Positions 23,530-30,148 of a DNA stretch of 32,898 nt are shown in pieces. The stretch is from JBFWUM01 sp050247255 (GTDB lineage Bacteria > Acidobacteriota > Vicinamibacteria > Vicinamibacterales > UBA2999): contig JBFWUM010000045.1 of assembly GCA_050247255.1 (NCBI GenBank), positions 1-32,898 on the forward strand. The letters are read 5' to 3'. The stretch's first letter is position 1. Every line of letters starts with the position of its first letter. A program made the translations under genes and the position numbers. The notes under the pieces are model-generated. The model had not been told where the DNA came from, did no database searches, and was given only the letters and a program-made list of their open reading frames with translations.

Positions 23530-25242
23530 CTACCGCACCCACGCCGGGCAACCGGGGAACCAGTTTCCCTTCTGCACCTGTTCCTGGCAGTACTGCTTCA
23601 CGCGCTCGATGCCGGGGCGCAGCATGTTCACCCCCTGTTCGAACGTCATGATGTCCATGTGCACCGGCAGGATCTTCTCGACGTCGATCTTGCGGTATTC
23701 GACGTTGTCCAGCCAGCTGTCGCCCCACCACTGCAGCTCCTCGGCCGCCGTCAGGATGTCGGCCTCGACGTACAGCTTGTGCTCGGGGATGTAGGCGAAC
23801 ACGCCGTCGGCCAGGTGGTTGTTGGCGACGACGCGGTAGATGTCGACCGTCATCGACGCATCCTTCAGCTGCAGGTGATCGTCGACCGGGATGAACTTCA
23901 GCGGCTGGAAGTTCCGCTCGAGATCGTCCGGGAAGTTCGGCGCGCGGCGCGAGGCCATCTCCTGGAAGATGACGCCGTTGTCGCGGCGCGAGATGATCGT
24001 CAACCCCGCGGCCACCGCCTGGCGCAGGCCGGACGAATGATCGAAGTGATGGTGTGACCAGATGACCTGCGTGGCAGGCTTGCCGGGCACCAGCCGCTGC
24101 GCCGCGGCAATGACGTTGCGCACGCGCTCTTCGCCGCCGTTCAGCTCGAACAGCGTGACGTGGTCATCGAACTCCATGGCAATGGTGCCGCCGGCAAACC
24201 GCCACACACCGCGCGCCACGTTGATGACCCCGACCTCGTCCGGGGCCTGCCCCGCGCCGCCGCCCCGGCCGGCCCCGCCGCCGCGCCCCTGGCCGGGGGT
24301 CACCTGCGGCACCAGCGTCGGGATGTTCGGCTGCGCGTCCAGCGTGCCGGCACCCACCTGCGCCGGGCCGGCCAGCGTGCCGCCAGTTGGCGCCGGCGGG
24401 AACGTTGCGGTGGTCGCCAGGTCGGGAATCTGCGCGTCCACGCGGTATCCATCCACATACAGCTTCTTGAACTCGATGTTCCGCCAGTCGAGCGTCGTCG
24501 TGTAGCCCATGGGCAGCTCGACGCCGTTGAACGGCTCGTAGCCGTAGAAGTTGGTGGTGTAGGTGACCTCGCCGAGGTTACGGTTGGGACCGATCCACGA
24601 CACCCACTGCGGCAGGTTCGACGGCGGCCGGACGGCCAGCGTCAGGCGATCGCCCTCGCGCAGCGTCACGTCGACGAGCGTGAGTCCGCCCTGCTGCCGG
24701 CGGTTCGCCACCGTCGCGCCGCCGGTGAGGATGGCGCGGACCAGCGTGACCGGGTTCGTGTAGAACCACATGCGGCGATCGCGCGCGTCGCCGCCGCGGT
24801 TGACGGCGCCCTGCGCGTTCACGTTGTAGGCCTGCGTGCCGTCGAGCCCCTGCCGGTTGAGCGCAAACGAGTGGCCGCCGTAGTTGGCGAACGGGAACAG
24901 GTCGTTGCGCCGCTCCTGGTGGAGCATCCGCATGTTCTCGACGTCGTAGACACGGCGGTAGTCGTTGGCGGCAATCAGCTTCAGCGGCGCGCCGGGGAGC
25001 GGCGAAATGTTGCCGCCGCCGTTCTGGTAGGCGTACTGCGCGTAGCCCTGGAGCGTGATGTTGCGCAGCGCCCGCAGCCGCGCGGCGCCGCCGAGCGCCT
25101 CGGCGGCCGCCGCCACCGCCTGCTGCGCGGTGGTGCCAGGCACGGCGGCCTGCCCCTGCGCCGGCGCCTGGTTCTGGGCCCGGATATACACGCCCCCGCC
25201 GCCCAGCGCGGCGAGCACGGCGATGACGATGACCTTACGCAT
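23530..25242 (-). CDS. Exported metallo-beta-lactamase-fold hydrolase (paralogue 1)
   Basis: 570 residues from the ATG at 25242, with GGGAGAG about 7 nt upstream. Signal peptide 1-22. An N-terminal beta-rich domain of about 300 residues begins AAEALGGAARLRALRNITLQGYAQ and contains GTQAYNVNAQG. A Gly/Arg-rich linker (GQGRGGGAGRGGGAG) leads to the MBL domain, with the metal motif HHHFDHSSG at about 397-405 and EADILTAAEE and LPVHMD as later ligand regions. The second gene of this type lies at 28572-30032. Related secreted proteins are frequent in Acidobacteria; the substrate is unknown. Confidence 0.88.
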   Translation of the reverse strand: MRKVIVIAVLAALGGGGVYIRAQNQAPAQGQAAVPGTTAQQAVAAAAEALGGAARLRALRNITLQGYAQYAYQNGGGNISPLPGAPLKLIAANDYRRVYDVENMRMLHQERRNDLFPFANYGGHSFALNRQGLDGTQAYNVNAQGAVNRGGDARDRRMWFYTNPVTLVRAILTGGATVANRRQQGGLTLVDVTLREGDRLTLAVRPPSNLPQWVSWIGPNRNLGEVTYTTNFYGYEPFNGVELPMGYTTTLDWRNIEFKKLYVDGYRVDAQIPDLATTATFPPAPTGGTLAGPAQVGAGTLDAQPNIPTLVPQVTPGQGRGGGAGRGGGAGQAPDEVGVINVARGVWRFAGGTIAMEFDDHVTLFELNGGEERVRNVIAAAQRLVPGKPATQVIWSHHHFDHSSGLRQAVAAGLTIISRRDNGVIFQEMASRRAPNFPDDLERNFQPLKFIPVDDHLQLKDASMTVDIYRVVANNHLADGVFAYIPEHKLYVEADILTAAEELQWWGDSWLDNVEYRKIDVEKILPVHMDIMTFEQGVNMLRPGIERVKQYCQEQVQKGNWFPGCPAWVR

Positions 25243-25279
25243 GTGGCTCTCCCGGAAAAGATGTCGAGGTGCGCGGCAG

Positions 25280-25286
25280 TATTATC
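25280..25286. promoter_or_regulatory. Bidirectional -10-like element between the MBL gene and gdx
   Basis: TATTAT (25280-25285) reads as a -10 for the plus strand 10 nt before the gdx ATG. ATTATC (25281-25286) reads as GATAAT on the minus strand, 38 nt before the MBL-gene ATG. The whole intergenic space is 53 bp and there is no recognisable -35. Confidence 0.4.
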
Positions 25287-25295
25287 CATTCAGCC

Positions 25296-25610
25296 ATGCC
25301 GTGGATACTGCTCGTCGTCGCCGGGCTGCTCGAAGTCGTCTGGGCCTACGCCATGAAGCTGTCGGACGGGTTCACGCGCCCCGCGGCGACCGCCGTGACG
25401 CTCGTCGCGATGACCGCCAGCTTCTGGCTGCTGTCGGTCGCCATGCGCGCCCTGCCGCTTGGCACCGCCTACGCCGTCTGGACCGGCATTGGCGCCGCCG
25501 GCGCCTTCGTGGTCGGCATCGTCGCGCTCGGCGAGGCGATGAGCCTCACCCGGGTTGTGGCCGCCGGGCTTATCATCTCGGGGATCCTGCTGATGAGGGT
25601 ATCTGCGTGA
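25296..25610 (+). CDS. gdx: SMR-family guanidinium exporter (Gdx/SugE type)
   Basis: 104 residues from the ATG at 25296; an in-frame upstream extension to 25269 is not plausible. Four membrane helices. The residues that line the substrate site in Gdx proteins are all present: E13, W16, S42, Y59 and W62 (GLLEVVWAYAMK, TASFWLLSVAM, GTAYAVWTGIGAAGAF). LPLGTAYAVWTGIG and LGEAMSLTRVVAAGLIISGILLMRVSA separate it from EmrE-type multidrug exporters. It probably exports guanidinium in exchange for protons as an antiparallel dimer. No guanidine riboswitch is recognisable in the 53-bp upstream region. Its stop overlaps the next gene's GTG. Confidence 0.92.
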   Translation: MPWILLVVAGLLEVVWAYAMKLSDGFTRPAATAVTLVAMTASFWLLSVAMRALPLGTAYAVWTGIGAAGAFVVGIVALGEAMSLTRVVAAGLIISGILLMRVSA

Positions 25611-26404
25611 TTCGGTTCCTGTCTGCCATCCTGCTCGCCGCGCTGACGATCGCGCCGTCGCTGATCTCCGCCCAGGCGCCTCCCGCGTTCGAGGTCGTGT
25701 CGATCAAGCGCAACACGAGCGGCGGCGACGCGGCCGGCATTCGCACGCTGCCCGACGGCACGTTCCAGATGGTCAACCAGCCGATCCGCTCGATCATCCT
25801 CGCCGCCTCGCCCGTGCAGACGCGCGAGGTCGAGGGGATGCCCGACTGGATGCTGCGCGAGCGCTACGACATCACCGCGAAGCCGTCGGCCGGGTCCACC
25901 GCCGAGCAGCGGCAGCAGATGTTCCGGACGATGTTCGCGGATCGCTTCAAGCTGATGGGGCACGTCGAGCAGCGCGAGCGCGACGTGTTCGACATGGTGA
26001 TGGCCCGTCCCGACCGGCGCATGGGGCCGCTTCTCACGCCGTCGGTGCTCGAGTGCGCACGCCAGGCCAATACACCTCCGCCACCGGCCACCGGCCCGCT
26101 CACCATCGAGCAGCGCCGCACCCGCTGCGGCCTGTCGCTGGCGCCGGGATCGGCGGTATCAGGCGGCGTGACCATGGACACGTTTGCGCTGACGCTGTCG
26201 AGCCGCGCGGGCGCGCTCGTCATGAACAAGACCGGACTGCCCGGGTATTGGGCAGTGGAGCTGACGTTCGCGAACGGCCCGGGAGACACGGCGCCTGATT
26301 TCTTCACCGCGCTCCAGGAGCAGCTCGGTCTCCGTCTCGACAAGACACGCGCCATGCTGCCGGTGTTCGTCATCGACAGTATCGAACGTCCCACCGAGAA
26401 CTGA
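25607..26404 (+). CDS. Secreted TIGR03435-family protein (tandem copy 1)
   Basis: 265 residues from the GTG at 25607, overlapping the gdx stop as GTGA. Signal peptide 1-23 (ends LISAQ). Family features: FEVVSIKRNTSG after the signal, MPDWMLRERYDITAK, MFADRFKLMGHVEQRERDVFDMVMA, and the C-terminal block FTALQEQLGLRLDKTRAMLPVFVIDSIERPTEN. TIGR03435 is a soil-acidobacterial family often present in many copies and sometimes near BlaR1-like regulators; its function is unknown. Two cysteines (about 150 and 177) could form a disulfide. Exported, probably periplasmic. Confidence 0.92.
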   Translation: MIRFLSAILLAALTIAPSLISAQAPPAFEVVSIKRNTSGGDAAGIRTLPDGTFQMVNQPIRSIILAASPVQTREVEGMPDWMLRERYDITAKPSAGSTAEQRQQMFRTMFADRFKLMGHVEQRERDVFDMVMARPDRRMGPLLTPSVLECARQANTPPPPATGPLTIEQRRTRCGLSLAPGSAVSGGVTMDTFALTLSSRAGALVMNKTGLPGYWAVELTFANGPGDTAPDFFTALQEQLGLRLDKTRAMLPVFVIDSIERPTEN

Positions 26405-26412
26405 GGCGCGTC

Positions 26413-27228
26413 ATGTGTGCCAGAACCGGCGCGATTCTGCTGCTTGCTCTCGGCTTCGGCGCTGGTCTCGCTGCCCAGCAGCCTGAACCGCTCGACTTCG
26501 AGGTCGTCTCGATCAAGCGCAACGTCAGCGGCGAGCGCGGCAACAGCGGACGCACGCTGCCGGACGGGACGATCATGCGTCTCAATTCCACCGTTCGCTC
26601 CTTCATCCTGGCGGCATCGCCCGTCAATGCGGTGGACGTCGAAGGGCTTCCCGACTGGGCGTTCTCGGATCGCTATGACGTGATCGCGAAGCCGCCGGCC
26701 AATTCGACACGCGAGCAGCGCAGCGAGATGATGCGCCGGATGTTCGCCGACCGGTTCAAGCTGAGGGCCCACGTCGAGGAGCGTGAGCGCGACGTCTTCG
26801 ACCTGGTGCTCGCGCGCGAGGATGGACAGCTTGGGCCGAACATCACGCCTTCGTCGGCCGACTGCTCACCGGCCGCCAACCAGGCCCAGCCTCCAAGGCC
26901 GCTCAGCATCGATGACATTCGCGGGACTTGCGGGACCATCGTGGGCCTGAACCAGATCGTGTCCGGGGGCACCACGCTAAACGGGCTGATCGGAACCCTC
27001 GGCGCCATAGCCGGAGGGCGGATCACGAACCGGACCGGGCTCAACGGCATTTATGCCATCGAGCTGACGTTCTCCCGCGGGCCGCAGGCCGACCCGGCGG
27101 CGCCGCCGGATGACCGGCCCGACATCTTTACTGCGCTGCAGGAGCAGCTGGGGTTGAAGCTCGTTCGGGGTAAGGCCATGCTGCCAGTGTTCGTGATCGA
27201 CAGCATCGAGCGGCCCTCCGAGAACTAG
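26413..27228 (+). CDS. Secreted TIGR03435-family protein (tandem copy 2)
   Basis: 271 residues from the ATG at 26413, 8 bp after copy 1, with TGAGG as Shine-Dalgarno. Signal peptide 1-20 (GLAAQQ). It shares the order and wording of copy 1: FEVVSIKRNVSG, LPDWAFSDRYDVIAK, MFADRFKLRAHVEERERDVFDLVLA, and FTALQEQLGLKLVRGKAMLPVFVIDSIERPSEN. A local duplication is the simplest explanation. Its TAG stop shares the palindrome CTAG (27225-27228) with the stop of the convergent gene, so there is no spacer for a terminator. Confidence 0.92.
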   Translation: MCARTGAILLLALGFGAGLAAQQPEPLDFEVVSIKRNVSGERGNSGRTLPDGTIMRLNSTVRSFILAASPVNAVDVEGLPDWAFSDRYDVIAKPPANSTREQRSEMMRRMFADRFKLRAHVEERERDVFDLVLAREDGQLGPNITPSSADCSPAANQAQPPRPLSIDDIRGTCGTIVGLNQIVSGGTTLNGLIGTLGAIAGGRITNRTGLNGIYAIELTFSRGPQADPAAPPDDRPDIFTALQEQLGLKLVRGKAMLPVFVIDSIERPSEN

Positions 27229-27848
27229 GTCGCGACGGTCCGGCGGGCGGCGCGTTCGGCCGCGCGGCGCGTCGGCTGCAGTCCGAGCCAGCGGATGGCG
27301 ACAATCCCCGGGGACACCAGCGCCCAGTAGCGGCGGAACCGCTCGCGCGACGCCGGGTCGGTGCTGGACGCGCGGGTTTCGGTGCGGAACACCGAGTGGG
27401 TGTCGTCGACGGGATCTGCCCGCAGGGTCCAGGCGATCTTCACGTAGCCAGGCTCCGCGAACGCCGCAAACCGGTCGGGGGGAATCGGACGAAACACGAC
27501 GTTCGCCTCCCACGGCTTCGTGACCGCGCCCATGACGATTTCGCGGCCGGCTACCTCGGCCAGCAGTCCCCAGCCAATGGACCTCATCGCGGCGACCAGG
27601 CCCTTCGGCCGTTCACGTGTGTCGGGCTCGGTGCCAAGGAGCAGCTCGCGCGCCTTGAAAATGGCGCGGATGAGCGGCGTATCGAACATCTCCCCCTGGC
27701 TCGCCGCTTCGAGCGTGACGGCGGCGGGTGCCTTGACCCGGATGTGATGGTGCTCGCGAATCTCGTAACGGGGGATGAACCGGTCGAGCAGCGGGTCCGA
27801 CTCCTCGCGGGTCGGCCGTGACGGCCGGCCGAAGAGCATCCACGTCAT
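27225..27848 (-). CDS. SRPBCC/START-like protein (cytoplasmic)
   Basis: 207 residues from the ATG at 27848, which overlaps the upstream gene's stop as ATGA; GGAGG lies 5 nt before the start. No signal peptide. HHHIRVKAPAAVTLEAA resembles the first strand and helix of the ligand-binding SRPBCC fold. WTLRADPVDDTHSVFRTETRASSTDPASRERFRRYWALVSPGIVAIR matches the C-terminal half seen in such proteins, ending in a long helix that would cap the cavity. The ligand is unknown. Paired with another SRPBCC gene upstream, so the two probably act together. Confidence 0.7.
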   Translation of the reverse strand: MTWMLFGRPSRPTREESDPLLDRFIPRYEIREHHHIRVKAPAAVTLEAASQGEMFDTPLIRAIFKARELLLGTEPDTRERPKGLVAAMRSIGWGLLAEVAGREIVMGAVTKPWEANVVFRPIPPDRFAAFAEPGYVKIAWTLRADPVDDTHSVFRTETRASSTDPASRERFRRYWALVSPGIVAIRWLGLQPTRRAAERAARRTVAT

Positions 27849-28435
27849 GCCACCCTCCGTGCAATCTCGTGGAGTTGCTTCCGCTGCATGATGCCGTGCA
27901 CGACCCGGACGAGCAGCCGCGACAGCGCAGGCGGTACGACGTTGAACAGCCTGTAGCCAGGAGCCCCGCGTGCGCGCACGCGCAGCCGCGTGGCCCCGTT
28001 GCCCACCGGCTCCAACTCGAAAGCCCACGTCACCATCAGCCTTCCATCGGCGCGACCGCCCAGTATCAGGTAACGCTCCACATCGAACGCGAGCAGTTCG
28101 AAGCCGTCGGTCGCGCCCGGCGCCGCCGGGAAGATCATCCCCACCTCGAGGCGTTGCCATTCGGGATGGAGGTGCCGCGCACTCGGTCGGCGGCCGTTGT
28201 CGAGGAAGTCGTAGCTGTACCAGCCACCTCGATTCCCGGCACCCATCTGCGCCAGCCATGGCCAGACGGCGGACGGCGGCGCGGCGAGGGTGATGGCGTG
28301 ATCCAGCGACTGTGCGTCAGGGCCGAGAAAACCGTCGCCAGGCATCGGTCGTTCGCGGAGGTTCATCGCCGGCCATGTACGCAGAAACCCTGCCGCGGCC
28401 CTTTCGCGTCCGGACGCAGCTTCTGCTGCGTCCAT
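27845..28435 (-). CDS. SRPBCC-family protein
   Basis: 196 residues if the ATG at 28435 is used; an internal ATG at 28366 would give 173. Neither has a strong Shine-Dalgarno, but 28435 lies 12 nt after a TATAGT -10-like hexamer. Core features: AITLAAPPSAVWPWLAQMGAGNRGGWYSYDFLDN, a block typical of polyketide-cyclase/START-like proteins, then VTWAFELEPVGNGATRLRVRARG and a C-terminal helix (ALSRLLVRVVHGIMQRKQLHEIARRVA). Cytoplasmic, probably binding a hydrophobic ligand that I cannot identify. Confidence 0.78.
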   Translation of the reverse strand: MDAAEAASGRERAAAGFLRTWPAMNLRERPMPGDGFLGPDAQSLDHAITLAAPPSAVWPWLAQMGAGNRGGWYSYDFLDNGRRPSARHLHPEWQRLEVGMIFPAAPGATDGFELLAFDVERYLILGGRADGRLMVTWAFELEPVGNGATRLRVRARGAPGYRLFNVVPPALSRLLVRVVHGIMQRKQLHEIARRVA

Positions 28436-28447
28436 GACCCGTTCGGC

Positions 28448-28453
28448 ACTATA
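28448..28453 (-). promoter_or_regulatory. -10-like element (TATAGT) for the SRPBCC pair
   Basis: The minus strand reads TATAGT, one base from consensus, ending 12 nt before the ATG at 28435. This would place transcription within a few bases of the start codon. Confidence 0.4.
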
Positions 28454-28478
28454 GCCGCGAGCATTCGAGCACCGGCCC

Positions 28479-28515
28479 GGGGAAAATTCCCCGTCGTTGC
28501 ACGAGGGGATTCCCC
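28479..28515. promoter_or_regulatory. Two tandem GGGGA...TCCCC inverted repeats (candidate operators)
   Basis: GGGGAA-AA-TTCCCC at 28479-28492 and GGGGA-T-TCCCC at 28505-28515 share the same half-site. Their centres are about 24-25 bp apart, in the 136-bp divergent region between the SRPBCC pair and the lipoprotein MBL gene. The second copy is 19 bp upstream of the MBL gene's -10, a position suited to regulation. Confidence 0.45.
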
Positions 28516-28533
28516 CGCTGGCCGCAGCAGGAC

Positions 28534-28539
28534 TAGAAT
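28534..28539 (+). promoter_or_regulatory. -10 element (TAGAAT) of the lipoprotein MBL gene
   Basis: TAGAAT at 28534-28539 matches the hexamer in the extended -10 elements at 12408 and 16874, but without the TG. The predicted leader of about 25 nt carries AAGGAG 8 nt before the ATG. Confidence 0.45.
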
Positions 28540-28571
28540 GCGCCGCTATCCTTCCCTTTAAGGAGAGACAC

Positions 28572-30032
28572 ATGATGCGGAACCGATGGGCGGCGTTGGC
28601 CATGGCTGCCATGCTGGCGGCCTGCTCGCGCGCCACACCCGAACAGCAGGTCGTCAACGATGCCGCCGAGGCCCTCGGCGGCGCTGAACAGATCCAGGCG
28701 GTGAACACGCTCGTCCTCCAGGGCGAGGGGACGCAGTACAACCTTGGGCAGGACGTGGTGCCCAATGCCAGCGGCCAGACGTTCACCGTGTCGCAGTACA
28801 CGCGGACGATCGACGTCGCCGGCAACCGCACGAAGACCGAGCTGACGCGGCAGCCGAACTTCGCGTTCTTCCAGGGGCCGGCGCCGCAGCGCCAGGTCGC
28901 CGGCATCGACGGCGACGTCGCCTATAACGTCAACGCCCAGGGGAATGCCAACCGCGCCGGCGGCACGGCGCTGAGCGACCGGCGCATCGAGATGCTGCAC
29001 CACCCGATCACCGCAGTGCGCGCGGCCCTCACTGAAGGCGCGGCGCTGATGAACGCGCGCGAGGAAGACGGCCAGCGCCTAGTCGACGTCAACGTCGCCG
29101 GCCAGCAGTTCACGCTCGCCATCGGCGCCGACAACCTGCCGACGATGGTCAGCCACCGCGCTGACAACACGAACCTCGGCGACGTCGTCATCTCCACCTC
29201 GTTTGCCGGCTACCAGGCGAGCGGCGGCCTGCAGGTGCCGACCCAGCTGACGGTGAAGACCGACGACTTCACCACGGCCGAGTACCGCCTCTCGAGCACG
29301 ACCGTCAACGGCGATGCGGGCGACCTCGCCGCGCCCGAAGCCGCGGCCAGCGCACCGGCGCCGCAGCCGCCGGCCGTGAACGTGGCCGTCGAGCAGCTCG
29401 CGCCCGGCATCTGGTACCTCACGGGCGGGTCGCATCACAGCGTGCTGGTGGAGTTCAATGACCACCTCACGCTGATCGAGTCGCCGCAGAACGATCAGCG
29501 AGGACTCGCCGTGATCGCCAAGGCGCGCGAGACCGTGCCCGGCAAGCCGCTCACGCAGCTCGTCAACACGCATCACCACTTCGATCACTCCGGCGGCGTC
29601 CGCGCGGCGATCTCGGAGGGGCTCGAGGTGATCACCCACCAGGGGAACGTCGAGTTCCTCCAGGAGGTGGCCAAGCGGCCGCACACCATCCAGCCGGATG
29701 CGCTGCAGAACAAGCCGATGGACGCGCGCGTCCAGGGCGTCTCCGACAAGACGACGCTGACCGACGGGACGATGACGGTCGATCTCTACACCGTGACGAC
29801 GCCGCATTCGGAAACGATGCTCGTCGCGCACTTCCCGCAGCAGCGGCTGCTGGTCGAGGTCGATGCCTACACCCCCGGCGCTGCCGCGCAGATGTTCGCC
29901 GCCGATCTGATGACGGCGCTGCAGGCGCGGAACATCCGTGTCGATCGGGTCATCCCGCTGCACGGCCAGCCGGCGCCGTACGCGCAGTTCATGAAGGAAG
30001 CGGCGGCGCCCGCCGCGGCCGCCACGAACTAG
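28572..30032 (+). CDS. MBL-fold lipoprotein hydrolase (paralogue 2)
   Basis: 486 residues from the ATG at 28572 (a second ATG follows directly), AAGGAG 8 nt upstream. It is a lipoprotein: lipobox LAAC with the cysteine at residue 18. The N-terminal domain starts NDAAEALGGAEQIQAVNTLVLQGEGTQ and contains DVAYNVNAQGNANR, matching the same places in the 23530-25242 protein. The MBL domain has THHHFDHSGG (HHH from about 334), NGTMTVDLYTV-like strands, LLVEVDAYTPGA and LHGQPAPYAQF. Membrane anchoring contrasts with the soluble paralogue, so the two may work at different envelope sites. Substrate unknown. Confidence 0.9.
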   Translation: MMRNRWAALAMAAMLAACSRATPEQQVVNDAAEALGGAEQIQAVNTLVLQGEGTQYNLGQDVVPNASGQTFTVSQYTRTIDVAGNRTKTELTRQPNFAFFQGPAPQRQVAGIDGDVAYNVNAQGNANRAGGTALSDRRIEMLHHPITAVRAALTEGAALMNAREEDGQRLVDVNVAGQQFTLAIGADNLPTMVSHRADNTNLGDVVISTSFAGYQASGGLQVPTQLTVKTDDFTTAEYRLSSTTVNGDAGDLAAPEAAASAPAPQPPAVNVAVEQLAPGIWYLTGGSHHSVLVEFNDHLTLIESPQNDQRGLAVIAKARETVPGKPLTQLVNTHHHFDHSGGVRAAISEGLEVITHQGNVEFLQEVAKRPHTIQPDALQNKPMDARVQGVSDKTTLTDGTMTVDLYTVTTPHSETMLVAHFPQQRLLVEVDAYTPGAAAQMFAADLMTALQARNIRVDRVIPLHGQPAPYAQFMKEAAAPAAAATN

Positions 30033-30048
30033 CTCATCCATGTCAGGG

Positions 30049-30071
30049 GGCGCCCCGTAAAGGGGCGCCCT
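30049..30071 (-). repeat. TTTAC-loop palindromic repeat, inverted (copy 3)
   Basis: GGCGCCCC-GTAAA-GGGGCGCC on the plus strand, the reverse complement of the mrpA copy, with CAG in place of the leading TAG. It lies 16 bp after the stop of the lipoprotein MBL gene. Confidence 0.8.
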
Positions 30072-30103
30072 GCGTACGCCTGCACTACGTACGCCTTCAC
30101 ACG

Positions 30104-30127
30104 TAGGGCACCCCTTTACGGGGTGCC
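30104..30127 (+). repeat. TTTAC-loop palindromic repeat (copy 4)
   Basis: TAG followed by GGCACCCC-TTTAC-GGGGTGCC, identical in its 24 bases to the copy at 21700-21723. It ends 21 bp before the TTG start of the MEDS-receiver gene. Confidence 0.8.
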
Positions 30128-30133
30128 TTCTGT

Positions 30134-30139
30134 CATACT
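30134..30139 (+). promoter_or_regulatory. -10-like element (CATACT) next to the MEDS-receiver gene
   Basis: CATACT ends 9 nt before the TTG start. It matches TATAAT at four of six positions and overlaps the right-hand TGTCA. Weak on its own; listed because the geometry matches other starts in this window. Confidence 0.25.
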
Positions 30140-30148
30140 CTCCACCGT

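Larger units (their letters stand above)
30046..30130. mobile_element. 85-bp element of two inverted palindromic repeats, flanked by TGTCA
   Basis: Two TTTAC-loop palindromes in opposite orientation (30049-30071 and 30104-30127) form imperfect terminal inverted repeats of about 30 bp. The pair is flanked by the direct repeat TGTCA at 30041-30045 and 30131-30135. The centre holds an 8-bp direct repeat, GTACGCCT (30074-30081 and 30089-30096). It resembles a BIME or tiny MITE. The first hairpin could also terminate the MBL transcript. Confidence 0.55.

Noticed and set aside
23103..23651. Plus-strand frame of 182 codons in the repeat region
   Set aside because: It runs through the degraded repeat copy, the terminator hairpin and the end of the MBL gene on the other strand, with no start signal.
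25243..25295. Guanidine riboswitch upstream of gdx
   Set aside because: Only 53 bp separate gdx from the divergent MBL start, and no ykkC or mini-ykkC-like conserved blocks are visible.
27225..27228. Shared CTAG carrying the stop codons of two convergent genes as a regulatory element
   Set aside because: A palindromic CTAG gives TAG on both strands by chance when convergent genes abut. It is noted as gene layout only.
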